Shown one piece after another: positions 12,049 to 24,200 of a DNA stretch of 64,000 bases (position 1 is the stretch's first letter; every line of letters begins with the position of its first letter). The DNA is taken from contig NC_053142.1 in assembly GCF_016808335.1 (NCBI RefSeq), positions 49,595,992-49,659,991 of the forward strand. The letters are read 5' to 3'. The position numbers were made by a program, and so were the translations under genes. Below the pieces are notes generated by a model. The model worked only from the letters and a program-made list of their open reading frames with translations, did not search any database and was not told where the DNA came from. The DNA is from Panicum virgatum (lineage: Eukaryota > Streptophyta > Magnoliopsida > Poales > Poaceae).

Positions 12049-14124
12049 ATCGATTTCAGACATCACATTTGTTTCTTTTTCTGGAAACAAAGTCTGCGCC
12101 GGCCAGCCCCCTATTTCCATTAAAGGGTCTTCTCGACAATCTGGCGCGATGCCGCGCATACGTGATCGAAGGCATGCGCCCCGCCCCCGCGAGAGTCCGC
12201 ATGAGTTCAAGTGGTGGTTCCTGCCTCCCCATTCCCTTTTGTGCTTTCCCTCAATCCCACCGTTATATATAATTATATACATAAATTGTATGCGTAAAAT
12301 TATACAAAAGAATTATACACAAAAATTTAAAACAGATTTATTTTAAAAAGAATCAAAATATTTATACAACAAACTTATGTAGCAAAAAAAATATGAAAAC
12401 ATGTTTATTATGCTAAATTTATACCTATAACTTATATGGGAAAAATTATATAATAAACATTTCCACAAAACTTTGTCATAAACAAATTCGAAGGAGAAAA
12501 AAGTTTTGCAAAATGATAATTCTGAGATTGAAGTAATATTTATATAACTTATGCAAAAGAAGCAAAAAAAATATAAAAGCTATGTATCTAACTTGTGCAA
12601 AAAAAGCCAAAACTTATAGAGAAAAAAATTGTATGCATAACTTATCCAATAATAAAGTTATGTATGTGTTGTAGTAACTTTTTTGGAAGAAAAAATAAAA
12701 AGAAAGGAAAGAAAATGAACACTCCACCTCCACGAGCTCGCCGGGCTCTTGCCTTCTCACCTGGTTCGCCACTCCGACGAGCTGCTGCGCGCAGGAGCTC
12801 CTGGCCGCAATGCACGGCCACCGTGGAGCTCGGCACCGCCCAAAACCTGCAGCTTGCAGGCCTTCGTGCCCCAGGTCATGTGTCGCGGCGGTGTGAATCC
12901 TTGACGTCGCCCAGCACCTATCGCCACGCCACGCGGAGAAGGGGAATGAAACTGGTTCTTAGTAGGACCCACGCACGTGGGGGCTGCCAGGTTGATCGGG
13001 AAATCGAGCGCTAGAATGCTCGCTGGCGGTCGCGTGTAAAATTGGATTCGCCGCTTGTGGGGCAGCTGATTAGAGCGCACGCATCAGGAGGGACTTCCAG
13101 CGCGAGATTTGAGACTGCATGTTTGTTTCCTTTTCTGGAAATATTTTAATTTTTTGGAAAATTATAATTTCTAAATACAACTTTTACATAAAACTTTTTA
13201 CACACATTTTCTGAAAGATAACTTTGCATCATATAACTTTGCATCATAACTTTACGATACATACAACTTGTACCTATAATTCTTTCATAGCAACTCTTTG
13301 AAAAAATAATTTTTTAGCATAACTTTTGCGATACATACAATTTTAATGCATACATTTAATACAACTTTTACATAAAATTTTTGACACACATCTTCTGAAA
13401 GATAACTTTGCATCATATAACTTTGCATCATAACTTTACGATATATACAATTTTTACCTATAATTCTTTCTTAGCAACTCTTTGAAAAATAATTTTTTAG
13501 CATAACTTTTGTGATACATGCAATTTTAATGCATACATTTTTTAGACAAATATGGAGGATAATTTTTTACCACAACTTGTATGATGTTATCTTTATCAAA
13601 AAAAAATTGTACAATTTTTTACGCACAAGTTCATCACACAACTTGGGAGTACAAAAACGTCGATATACTTTTTTGGTAGATTTTTATGAAAAAAAATTGT
13701 CAAGAGAACTTCAACACATAATAAACGTAAAAAAATTCAAAAAGAAAAAAATTATAGCACTTGCACCACGTAATGGGAAAAATAGAAATTAGAAAAAGAA
13801 AACAATAGAATACGTGGGTAGTCCATATTGGTGACTGGAGACAGTTTCATCATGGCAGTCACGTCGCGTGCTGGAAGCCACCTAGCATAACAGGCCGCAC
13901 CACGAGCATCAAAATCTGGGTCGAAAAAAAAACAAAACCGGAAGAAATGGGGAGAAGGCGGAGGGCTCCCACACCCGTCGGCCGTCGCATCCATTGTTGG
14001 GAAGCCAAGTAACGCGCGATGGCCAGAATGGATTCGCGTTCCGCCACCCGGCTGTGGTTTGCAGCACCACGACAATACTAAAAAGTCCCTGGGATTTTTT
14101 TAAGTCCATATTTCAAAACACGCC
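12049..14124. other. AT-rich intergenic DNA around a GC-rich core
   Basis: AT-rich tracts (about 12250-12710 and 13120-13800) flank a GC-rich core at about 12720-13100. Both tracts begin near a related 'tttgtttcYttttctggaaa' motif (about 12069 and 13123). The 93-residue open frame at 13511-13792 is lysine/isoleucine-rich, resembles nothing I know, and lies partly in a tandem duplication, so I do not call it a gene. Confidence 0.45.
13175..13541. repeat. Tandem duplication, about 184-bp unit
   Basis: Two adjacent copies (about 13175-13358 and 13359-13541) share 'cttttacataaaa', 'gataactttgcatcatataa', 'ctataattctttc' and 'ttttaatgcatacattt' in the same order at a constant offset of about 184 bp. 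There are only a few substitutions and one short indel. The unit is AT-rich and non-coding. Confidence 0.85.
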
Positions 14125-14127
14125 TTA

Positions 14128-14368
14128 GAGCAAGTTTTATAGTCCGCGCCCGCTGCGGGCGAGATAAAAACCAGCGTGGATAGCATTCAATGCAGCACAG
14201 CGCTAGAAAGGGACGTGCAGCCAATAAAAACGAGCAGTGCTGTGGCACAGTGCCATTTCGCCCGTGTCAGTCGGCGTCTAGCGATGCGCTCGCTACCCTC
14301 TCTCTCCTATCTTCTCTGTCCACCACGTCGGCATTTCGCTCGCTCCGCGCCGCCCATAATACTTGCTC
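14128..14368. mobile_element. Tourist-like MITE, GAGCAAGT ends
   Basis: The 241-bp element starts GAGCAAGTTTTATAG and ends CATAATACTTGCTC. TTA is present on both sides (14125-14127 and 14369-14371). The interior is non-coding. Confidence 0.82.
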
Positions 14369-14371
14369 TTA

Positions 14372-17300
14372 GGCGTCTCCAGGGTAGCCGGCGACTTCAC
14401 CAGCACAGAGAGAGATGATGAGCGCGCGTTACGAGATTGCTTGGGCTCGCTTTTTGTCTCAGCTAGGCACGCACAAATCGCCCGAATCCTCTCTCTCATT
14501 TTTCCTTCCATGTAGGACATTAACCGGTCTCTGGCTCAAATCGACCCATTGCGGACGCCTGGGAGACTGGGCAAGTGGGCAATGTTAAATAGACGAGGAA
14601 AAGGATGGTAAATATAAATGGCAAGATCAGAGAGAGAACGTCCTCTGGCACAGCCTGAAAAGGGAGGCACAGTCATGGGAGAGGATGAAAAGGAGGCAAC
14701 GGAGGGCTTGGAGTGGAGGGCATCGGTTAGCGACTCGACACTTGTTGCATGCAGATGCTCTGCCTACATGTTCAGCAGCAGCAGCAGCAGCGAGACCGTA
14801 CGCCCACTCGGCCAGCATCTTTCTCCTTTTACCGGTCAAATTTCGATGGTGTCATGGCTGCAGGGATGCCAACAACCAGCTTTTGTTGCAGGAGATGGTG
14901 CCTCAGAATAGCAGAAAAATGGTAGCACTGGGTTCCTTTCCTGTGACAAATCACATGCGGGTAACACGGGCGCATGCGCACAGCGCTCCGATGATCCGAG
15001 ATTCCGAGGGTAGCTATCTGCCTGCTCCGGCCTCCGGGAGCGGGAGGCTCTCCTCCATCTGGTCCCTTCCCGTTCCCGTGATCCGCCTCCGGAAAGGAAA
15101 GGTTGGATGAAGTTGCTGATCGTCGGCTGCTTCCTTTTGCTGCTAGCGTTCTAGAGTTAGTAGAGCTAGCGGTTTAGGATTGGTACTGTTAGTTAGCGGT
15201 AACTGCGATGAAGCTGGGGCACATGGCTATTAATAGCCTGGTTTGTGCTCATTAAGGAATGTGGGGAAGGGTTGCCCATGTCCTGTGTCCTCCCCCCTGT
15301 CTGCTGTTGGCCTCAAGCCTGACGAGGAAGCTGCAACCGCTTTGCTGTTGTCTTTCAAGGTTCCAACCAGGGCAACCACCACCACCACTTACTGAATTCT
15401 GACAGGAAAGATGCTACCCCAAACCCAGATCACTCCATCTACTCCTATCTAGCCCTTTGTACCTGTAATAACAAACAACTGCTAACCACTTACAACTACT
15501 AGTTACTACTCCCTGTCCAAGAACCAAGAAGATACTACTAGCAGAGAGATTCGTTCATGACACTGATGGCCTCCCAATCCCAAGTCTTGCTCCTCATGCT
15601 CCGTGACGCAAGCGTTACTGTAGCGGGTACTTTCGCCATTACTGTAGCGGGTACGAAGTTAGGCCCGGATTAGACCGGTTGGTTGGGGCGATCGGCGATG
15701 GGCTAGCCAGTAACCTCGCGGCCGCCCATTGGCCCGGCGCCTTGCCGTTTTCGTACCCTGAGGGCGGCTCGGCGGCCATGCCCCACTGCCGAATAAGGAA
15801 AGCATTTACGCCCAAATCGACCGGCCAGCGGCGATTAGCCGGGCCACGCTAATTTACGGTCAACCGTTGGGACCCCTTCTCTACGGTCGATATTCCGACC
15901 GTTGTTTTTTTTTATTTATAGAATTTTTTTTGTCGTTTTCCGATTAAAAAAATTTAAAAAAAATACAAGAAAAAATTTGGAGACCAAAAAACATTTCAAG
16001 CAAAATAGAGAGTAGAAAAAAATTTCAAGAAAACAAATTGGAGAGCAGAAAAATTTCAAGAATTTTTTTTGCATCGTTAAAAAAATATTCATCCGAAAAA
16101 TCAAAGGAATTCAAAAAAATTTGTTGAAAAATTTTTGCAAAAAAAAAACTGGAGGCGCGAGGCGGTTGCAGATCCGCGCTGCCCCGTCGTCCTCCCCGCC
16201 GACGGGAGCACGCGGCCCCGGGAGGCGCGAGGCCGCCGCACCCCAGGGAGGCGGATCCGGCGGCGGCGACGTCGGTGGAGCGCGCCGCCGCCGCAGCTCC
16301 TCCGGCCACGCCGGGCTCCGTCGTCACCGATGCCGGCCACGTCTAGGCATGCATCCCCGCCCACCGTGTGGAGTTCCAGACGCTGGCCTGCCACCCTCCT
16401 TGCTCGCCGCTATAGCTCCGCACCTCCTCTCCACGCATGCTGCAGGCTGCCAGCAAGAAGATGGTCGCAGGAAAAGAATCCAGCAAAGAGAAGAGAGAGA
16501 AAGCGGAAAGGAGAAAAGAAAAGGAGAAGACTAGACACTGGATGAAGATGCGAGAAGATGGCGACGTGGGCGTGGGACCCTCCACGTGAATTGGTTTGCG
16601 CTTTGCGAACTGGACAGGTGCAGGTCGGATTGACCATGAGGTGGACTGTAGAATTAGTACTGGGCTATGGAACCTACCCACATGAGCGGTCAAATCAATC
16701 GTGAGAAGCCGAACACCCGGTCACCCGTAGAACCAGCTTCCCGCGATTAGTCGGATGCATCCCGTCGGCCGCAGCGGAATAAGAATCGGGACCATGTATG
16801 CGGGCTGCTGCTGCTGCTGTCCCTGTCCCCGTTGAGCTGAGAGTTCAGAGGATGACGCGACGCCGCTGTTGCTTTGCTTCAGCAGCTACAGGCAATCAGA
16901 TTCCCCGGCTACAGTTAGCATGGCCTGCAGTGTGTGCGTGATCACTGATCATGCACGCCACCATCCAAGCCCAGCAGACCGTCTAGATTTTAGTTTCTCG
17001 TCGGAGATGATAGGTCAGAGTCGTCGTCGTCGTCGTTGCCTACTTGCCTCACCTCACGTAGGAGGTACGAAAAGGTGTGTGCGGTGTAGTGCGACCTGAC
17101 TGACCTGGGACGATTCACAAATTACAACTGCTTTTGCAGATGCTAGTAGTTCTAATGACTATGCCATCGCCAATTCGCCATTCGCCATTCGCCATTAGGG
17201 TTTCTAGAATACGTCCACTTCAGCTCGGAAATCAAACCATCATCAATCATCGCTTCCTGTCTGCGTGCCGGCTTCTTTTCTTTTGCTCGCTTCGTTTCCT

Positions 17301-17908
17301 CCTGCTCTGCCATCATGGGATTCAGCGAACGAACGGTGGCAATAATTCATTCAGCGGAAGCAGCTAGGTGCCGAGGTCGACGTGCCCAACGGCCCAAGTG
17401 GAGGGTGATAATATATTTTGTTCATCCAACGTATGCAGGGCAGCAGGGGTCGAACACAATACTATTCTTTTGTGGGCGGGCATGCGGCCACGACGGCCGG
17501 AAGCCATGCCTGACGTTTAATATTTGACAACGCCGGCAACTTGCCCGAAACGAGCAGTGGAGCGTCACGACGCTTCTCGTGGCCGCACCAGCTTGTCCTT
17601 GCCGTATTCCCGTAATAGCTAGTGGCACTTACATAAATACAAACATGCATGATGATGCCCACTTTGTGGTTAGACTAAAAGAAAGGCCAATTGTGTGCGT
17701 CTTCCTCTGCTTTTGGAATGAGAGAGGAAGGATGGCCTGTTGATACCCGATTGGCAGGTTTTGATTTTATTACAGGCCTAATAGGAGCTTTTCTCGGTGC
17801 CAGATGATGACGGACCAGCAGAAAGCACCACCGGGTTCAGACCAAAAGATCCATATCAGAGCAGAAGCTGCCTAACCCTAGCCGGCCGCCGGCGAGCCTT
17901 GATCGGTA
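14372..17908. other. Intergenic DNA, no gene seen
   Basis: No gene is supported over this 3.5 kb. An A/T-homopolymer-rich stretch at about 15905-16150 is followed directly by a GC-rich block (16150-16450) whose open frames on both strands are low complexity. There is a short CATTCGC triplication near 17175. I see no TE ends. Confidence 0.5.
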
Positions 17909-18813
17909 TTGAGTACTATACTAACGCGCCAGGAATTGGCGCGCGCTCATGCGTCGCGGCCCCACGTGGGCCGGGGGTACTGTTCATCATTTAAAAAATA
18001 ATAAAATACGCGCCAGGAATTGGCGCGCGCTCATGCGTCGCGGCCCCACGTGGGCCGGGGGTACTGTTCATCATTTAAAAATAATAAAATGTACTGTTTA
18101 TGTGGGCCGGGTACTGTCCATAATAAAAAATAATAAAAAGGTACTATTCATGTGGGCCCCTCCGGGTACTGTTCATAATAAAAAAATATAATTCGAAATT
18201 AAAAATAAAAAATTAAAAAGTGGCCCCATGTGTTTAAATGTTTAGTTTTTTATGAAAAAAATTATATACTACATTTACCTCTATTATATATTGGATTTTA
18301 TTTTCACTTTGTGAACTCGCAAAATATAATTGAATCATACATTCATTTCTAACCCTATCATTTTTTTCTACCAAAATTAATAATTAGTGTAAGCTAATCC
18401 ATCAATTATATCTACTAACATACACAAAATAAATTCTTCTATGTACTATTTATACAGGGATGGGCCCTGTGTGTTATTTAGGTGTTACCCACATAATATT
18501 CAATTGGAATCCACCCACAAAATATATTTAATTATTTATTTACATGAAAACAATAACCATATTTCATACACTACGTCTACACGTGCTAGCCCCGACTACT
18601 TATTGGATTTTAATTCCACTTCATAAACTCGCAAAATATAATTATATGACAATCTATCAACTATACCTATCACACTTCATTCAATATATCAACACGTTGC
18701 CAAAATATATCAGCACGATATTGCTTTAACTATAATATACGATAATATATTTTTATTATTATTTTACATCAAATCTTTTGCTACAGGCGCTCAAAGCGCG
18801 CCAACCTGCCTAG
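17909..18813 (+). mobile_element. Non-autonomous Helitron, family A, copy 1
   Basis: The left end TTGAGTACTATACTAACGC is preceded by A. The right end is a GC-rich hairpin GGCGCTCAAAGCGCGCC (18786-18802), then CAACCTGC and CTAG (18810-18813), followed by T. A 3'-terminal hairpin, a CTAG end and insertion between A and T are the Helitron signature. The same two ends occur in inverse orientation at 38943-40175, which fixes both boundaries by comparison. There is no Rep/helicase coding. The interior has the 84-bp tandem duplication and then AT-rich DNA. Confidence 0.8.
17924..18090. repeat. 84-bp tandem duplication in Helitron
   Basis: Two copies (17924-18007 and 18008-18090) start 'acgcgccaggaattggcgcg' and end in a T/A-rich stretch after 'gggtactgttcatcattt'. 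They are nearly identical. They are followed to about 18180 by degenerate 'gtactgttcatgtgggcc' words, also found in the copy at 39.5-40.1 kb. Confidence 0.88.
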
Positions 18814-19351
18814 TTGCTCCGATTAACCATGCAGGTGCAGCTCCGCTCTGCCGTCCCTGCACTGCACACGTCGGCCGCATCACGTCATGGGTCTGACTCG
18901 TACTGGGTCTAGCCCTAGCAGTGTGACCGATCAATATAATGGAGTAGCTGAGAACGACCGATCAGTTCCGACGAAGAAATTTAAGGAACAAAAAACCGAA
19001 GTGATTTTTTCAGATGCAGACGCCGGCCAAGAAAACGCAAGGATCCATCCCTGCGCAGATAGAAACACCCCTGCTTGACTGCTACTGCAAATCTAGTACC
19101 TAGATTCAGTGTAACCAACCAACCAACCAAACTTGCCATTATCGGAGTCGCTACCACCAGCTGGTGGATGCCCCATTTCGGAAGATATTTGGTGCAGGAG
19201 CAGAGATCATCCCCCAATGAAAGCAAGCAGCTATATATGCTAGGGATCGGAAAAGCTAACTCCACAGGCATGCACTAGCAGCTAGTGGCGGCAAGGCCAA
19301 ACCCAACCCAACCCTAGATACCCAGGGCACGAGCTGTGACTCGCGAGCTAA
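18814..19351. other. Intergenic DNA, no gene seen
   Basis: Short unique-looking stretch between a Helitron and a MITE. No supportable gene or repeat. Confidence 0.5.
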
Positions 19352-19496
19352 GGGCGTCCGCAACGGCAGGCGTTTTGGGCCAGGGATTTTATTTTTAAAT
19401 TTATGAACAGTAAACGCACAGTGTTTGCTAGCGAGGAGTTTGTCGCCGATCGATTTGAGCGACGGGAGGTGCTGACGAGGACCGTTGCGGACGCCC
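19352..19496. mobile_element. Small MITE, GGGCGTCCGC family, copy A
   Basis: The 145-bp element has inverted ends GGGCGTCCGCAACGG and CCGTTGCGGACGCCC, with TAA at 19349-19351 and 19497-19499. A second member lies at 57310-57512. It is non-coding. Confidence 0.87.
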
Positions 19497-19499
19497 TAA

Positions 19500-20140
19500 C
19501 CGGTTGGGTTCATCAAGCTTGCCGTGATCCCGAGGAAGTGCGGCGTCCAGGCAGCAAAACCTAGCTGTCTGGAGGAAGCGTGCTGGCAACTTGGCATAGG
19601 ACGCGTACAGCGCTAGCAACTGTGGCAAGCAAAGTGCCCTGGGCGACCCTATCTAGGCCACCCGGCACTTGACCTCCTCCCGAATCCCGGAGGCCCGGCT
19701 CAGCTCGCTCGTCGCTACCCGTAGCCGGGGCCACGGGGACGTCGGTCGCTGTAGCCCCTCCCAATTCCGACGGACCAGCCAACCAACACCAACCGGGCTA
19801 GCTCGTCTCGGCGTCGGCGTCGGCGCCGGCGCCGGCGTGGCATGTATAAACCATGGCGCCCTTTCCTTATTCGTGCGTCCGTGCCGCTGCCGCCTCGCCT
19901 TTCCCCTTTTCCCTCCGGCTGCAGCCATGGACGCAACTGGCCGGGCAGGGACGACGGCAGTGGCCTCATGCCATTTGCAGCTCGCGCTCACGCTTTCGAC
20001 GAAACCATCTATCCGTTCCGGCTTTTGGTGACACGAGTTTTGTCTGCCTGACACGACTCGTACTAGTAATAGCTTGACTTTGTCTGACTATGCTAAGCGA
20101 TGCAATTAGGCACTTAGTAGTCTCTCAATTTCTTCATTAA
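19500..20140. other. GC-rich intergenic DNA
   Basis: GC-rich sequence with overlapping open frames on both strands and a (GGCGTC/GGCGCC)n-like stretch near 19808-19837. No protein family is recognisable, so I do not call a gene. Confidence 0.45.
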
Positions 20141-20641
20141 CTAGGCGTATAGCCCGCGCATTTGCGCGGCTAGTATTGAAAATTCAAAAATTTGCATGTC
20201 GTTGTATCGTTACTTAAAAGTTATACTATTTTTTTACCATACACCATCCTGTTCATTATAGTTAATTATGTCTTATTATTGATTAAACCAATTCAACTAT
20301 GATCTACCTATAATAATAATTAGATTTGTTGAGCTTTAATAATATTATGAAGATAATTATTCTTATTTTCATTTTATTTTGATTGATTGTTGTTAGCTTT
20401 AGTTTTTATTTATATAATATATTTATAACTGATACATAGCTAAATGATATTTTATATTTAATTTTTCATAATGGCATTGGTGGGTGATTTTTAATTAGGC
20501 ACATGGGTATTTTAGGCTAATTTTTATCGTAATGGTAGTGGTGGGTAATTCTTATTTTTCTATTTTTTCTCCGATTAACGTGGGAATTTTTAGGCCTCGA
20601 GAGCGAACGTGGAGGCTCCGTTTGTTGGCCAAATACTAAGA
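20141..20641 (-). mobile_element. Non-autonomous Helitron, family B, copy 1
   Basis: Read on the minus strand, the element starts TCTTAGTATTTGGCC (ending at 20641 on the plus strand). It ends with the hairpin CCGCGCAAATGCGCGG, then GCTATACGC and CTAG (20141-20144). Host A/T bases flank it as expected. A shorter relative is at 59333-59626, with the same 5' end and more than 150 bp of clearly homologous interior. It is 501 bp with no coding. Confidence 0.82.
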
Positions 20642-20644
20642 TAA

Positions 20645-21050
20645 CTAGCAAGATGGTCCGCGCAAATAGCGCGGGTAGCTAAGTTTTTTTATATATTAGT
20701 ATATATATTTTTACACAAAAATAAATTATTGCAAATATTTTTTAGTCATGTCATTTATTTCTTTTGCTCTAACGGCACATATAAAAGTATATTGAAACTT
20801 TTTCATTATCATATTCTATGCCATATCTTTTCAAAAATAAATATAAAAAGAAAATAAAAAAGATTTTGTATAATATATACAAATATTTACGTATTATAGA
20901 ATTATATTTGATTATTTTTTCAGCAATGTACGGTTTCTTTTTTCACGGTGACAAATTATCCTTAGAATTTTTAGAAGAATAACTAAGTGAGTGATTGTGT
21001 GTACCACCAGAAACAATATTCATAATTTAATTTGAAGTTTGCATTGAAAT
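20645..21050 (-). mobile_element. Helitron 3' end, family D
   Basis: On the minus strand the sequence ends in a hairpin of CCCGCGC and GCGCGG arms, then ACCATCTTG and CTAG (20645-20648), followed by host T. This is a typical Helitron 3' terminus. It lies 3 bp (TAA) from the 5' terminus of the neighbouring Helitron. The 5' end of this second element is not identified, so the outer coordinate given is only a guess. Confidence 0.6.
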
Positions 21051-21211
21051 CTTGATGAGAAGTGAATGCATCCTTTTTAGTTTTCATCATATCCATATCT
21101 CTTTTCTTTTCCATATTCTCCAATCTAAATCTACCACAACCCTATTGCATTTATGCCCTCATATTTTCTTACGTCTTTTACATCATGTTCCCAGCACGAC
21201 TCTTTGCCCGG

Positions 21212-24200
21212 TGTGGCATCCCAAAAAATTTACCAAAATAAATCACGCGCTAAAAATATTTTCAAATCTCTTTTCATCGTTGAGCTCAATCAATCCGAAG
21301 ATCGTCCCCGCCCAATCTCCCAATCTCCCGAAAAACCTGTCCCGACATCCGAATCCAATCGACGTCCCGTCTCCCTGTTCTTCCTCGTTCCGCGCGTCAC
21401 GACCGACCGGCGCGCGTGCTCGTCCAGTCGCGATCGGCGCCGCGATCGGCGCCGGCGCGATCTCCCTCCCTCTCTCTTTCTCTCTCTCTCCTTTTCTTTT
21501 TCCCTCCCCTTTTCTTTTTCTTTTTCCCTTTTCCTTTTCTTTTCTCCCTCCTTCTCCCTTCTCCTCCTTCCTTCCCCCCCGCGCGCGCAGCACGGCGCCG
21601 CACAGAGCACGACGCCGGCCTCCCCCCCAGTGCCCTGCTCGCCTGCCCCATCCCCGTCACGCATGCCGAGCTTCCTTGCCGCCTCGACGCGCGCCCCTTC
21701 CCACGCGCATCACGTGGCCGCCTCAAACGCACTTCAAACGGAACAATTCTTGGTCTGTCGGGTAACGTCCTGATACAACCACCGGATCTTGGATCGAACA
21801 ATCATACCCCGCACGAAGGCGAGTCTAGAGATATTCAACCATATATTTTACAACACAGGCATAGTAGTTATTACAACATTTCAAAGTATTATTACAGGTC
21901 CAAACTCAGTAAAACGTTATACAAGACATAAGTTTAAAGTTCAGAGTTAAAGCAGCGGAAAGAAAACACGACGGCTACAACACGTCGCAAAAGGATACCA
22001 AGCTAGTCCAAGTAAGGTATCACTCGTCGGGGTCATTGCCGGCCGGGGACGGATCCCATACCACGGACCAGCCAGGGGGCAAAGAGCAGGGCCAAGTCAG
22101 ACTAGCGGTCTGATCCTCAAAACTCATACCTGAAACAGGATTCAACAGCAAGGCTGAGTATACTAATACTCAGCAAGACTTAACCGTCAATGGATATACT
22201 TAGTCCACTTAACTAGACTATGCAGGGTTCTGTAAGGCTCTGATTTTTCTTTTTGCTGAAAAGCAACAAAGAGTAGGTCCTTAATTTAATATTTTAGCTA
22301 TCAATATTCTAGTTGATTAACCATTCTATGTAAGCAACTAATTCTAATCAACCATGGTAGAACTTTAGTCAAACATCAAGATTGATCATAAAAACATTAC
22401 TCTTATTACTCTGTGTGGCAAAGAGATCAAGTAGTCTCAATATCGCGAGAAACGGCGATTCGAATCGGATTTCCAACCTTGCAAGGTAAACCTAACACAC
22501 ACATTTAGAACACCGTCGGGTCGTTCCCAAACAACCGTTGACCTTTCATTTCGGCTTGTGGATAGGGTCACTCTCCCCGACTACAGGGCACCAACTTCCT
22601 CCCTGCACCCGTGATGTTGCGCAACATAACCATAAATAAAAACCTATCTCTAAGAGAGAGTGAAATGTATATTTACTCACTGGGCCGATCAGCTACTAGG
22701 CTTACCGCGTACCATATTTATGGCATGTGGTTAGTACGTTCAAACACTTAACCACCGCTACCACACACTGCGGCCTTATCAAGTTCATCAACACAGACGG
22801 ACTTCAACAAATCCGCCCATGATCCATATAGTGATTGCAGGAAGTAAATAATCAACTCCTATAAGCTCGCCAGTGACAGGCAATCATTCGACTTTTACCT
22901 GTCCTATTAGCATAGCATCTAACTCGGACTCAAAATGTACTGTTCAAACAATAGGAACCTAGAATTATGCAACTAGGGTTTTCAATCAATTCCAATAACT
23001 TAAATGCACAAGTAAATAATAACGATAAGTTGCATAATTTGAAATATTGGGTTTATGTCCGGGGCTTGCCTTCGCGGTAGTCACTAGCTAATTCAGCCTT
23101 GGGCTCTTTCGGACTTTGGTCCGGGTCTTCAGTGAGTGCAGCGGTGTTCACCTGGGCTTCTTGATCACCTCCTTCGGACTCCGGAATCAGCTCGTACGTC
23201 CCGTCAGCTAGAACAGTCGTATCTATATGTGATGCAAGAAATAGTATTACAATCATACACACTTCGCGATAAAGTTGCAGTCTAAAAATTAGCAAACATA
23301 ACTTATCATATGGGCAATTGTTTATAGAGTAGTTCTAATCTTAACTTTACTTCATAAAATGTACTGGTTGGCAGTTTTTAAAAGCGAATTAAAATGCATG
23401 AAGAAATTTGACTATTTTAATTCATAATTTAAGAACAGATTATTTAGCTACAAAATTTATAAAAGGTAGTACATCTAATTATAAACTTGTAATAAAAATT
23501 TTAGCTAAAAACAGTAAAGCATGAATACATGAAAAATACTCAAAATAGATTATATTTAAAAGAAGATGAATTACCACAGAACAAACTACAACACTTATGA
23601 AGCTCAAAATTTTGCAAAACAGGTTTCACATGTTTATTATCATCCTATAAATTTTTTAGAATTTATCTAGGCATAAAACAGAAGTAATAATTTTGAAAAA
23701 ATTAAACCATATATGGTAAAACTAATTAGTACAGAAAGTTCTATAGTGTTTCTGGATCCCAAATTTTTTATACATGAACATAGGATCAAAATAGAGTTCC
23801 ACAAATATTTTAAGATTTTTATAAAAAGGAAACTATTTATTATAATTAAAACATACTTAACAAACATTAAATCAAAGATATAGTTAAACAGATCTAAAAT
23901 TTCCCAAACTTTCGCAATAGCAAGGTTTTAGTGACATACATGTATGGAAAAAGTTTCAGACACAGAACTTTAATATTTATACCAGCATAAATACATTAGC
24001 AAAACTAGTAGATCTAGGAATCTTGAAACTTTGACCTAGTTAATGGTGTCAAAAGGTGTTTCAATTTTTATCATGTACTAGTAACATTGCAAGACACATT
24101 CTAGTCAAAAATCACATGAATTTACTAAGTACAACTCCTAGAACAATTTCTCTCCATTTATTCTTCCATTTATCCTAGAGAATAAAATATCCAGACTTTG

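Noticed and set aside
10974..12053. Intact solo LTR with target duplication
   Set aside because: 5-mers flanking the proposed ends (ATACT, ATCGA) do not match, so only an LTR-like segment is claimed.
13511..13792. 93-residue AT-rich open frame
   Set aside because: Overlaps the end of a tandem duplication and is K/I/F-rich from A/T runs; no domain.
21052..21931. Plus- and minus-strand open frames of 116-237 residues
   Set aside because: They run through a CT/GA-rich tract and GC-rich LTR-like DNA; translations are low-complexity S/F/P or K/E/R runs.
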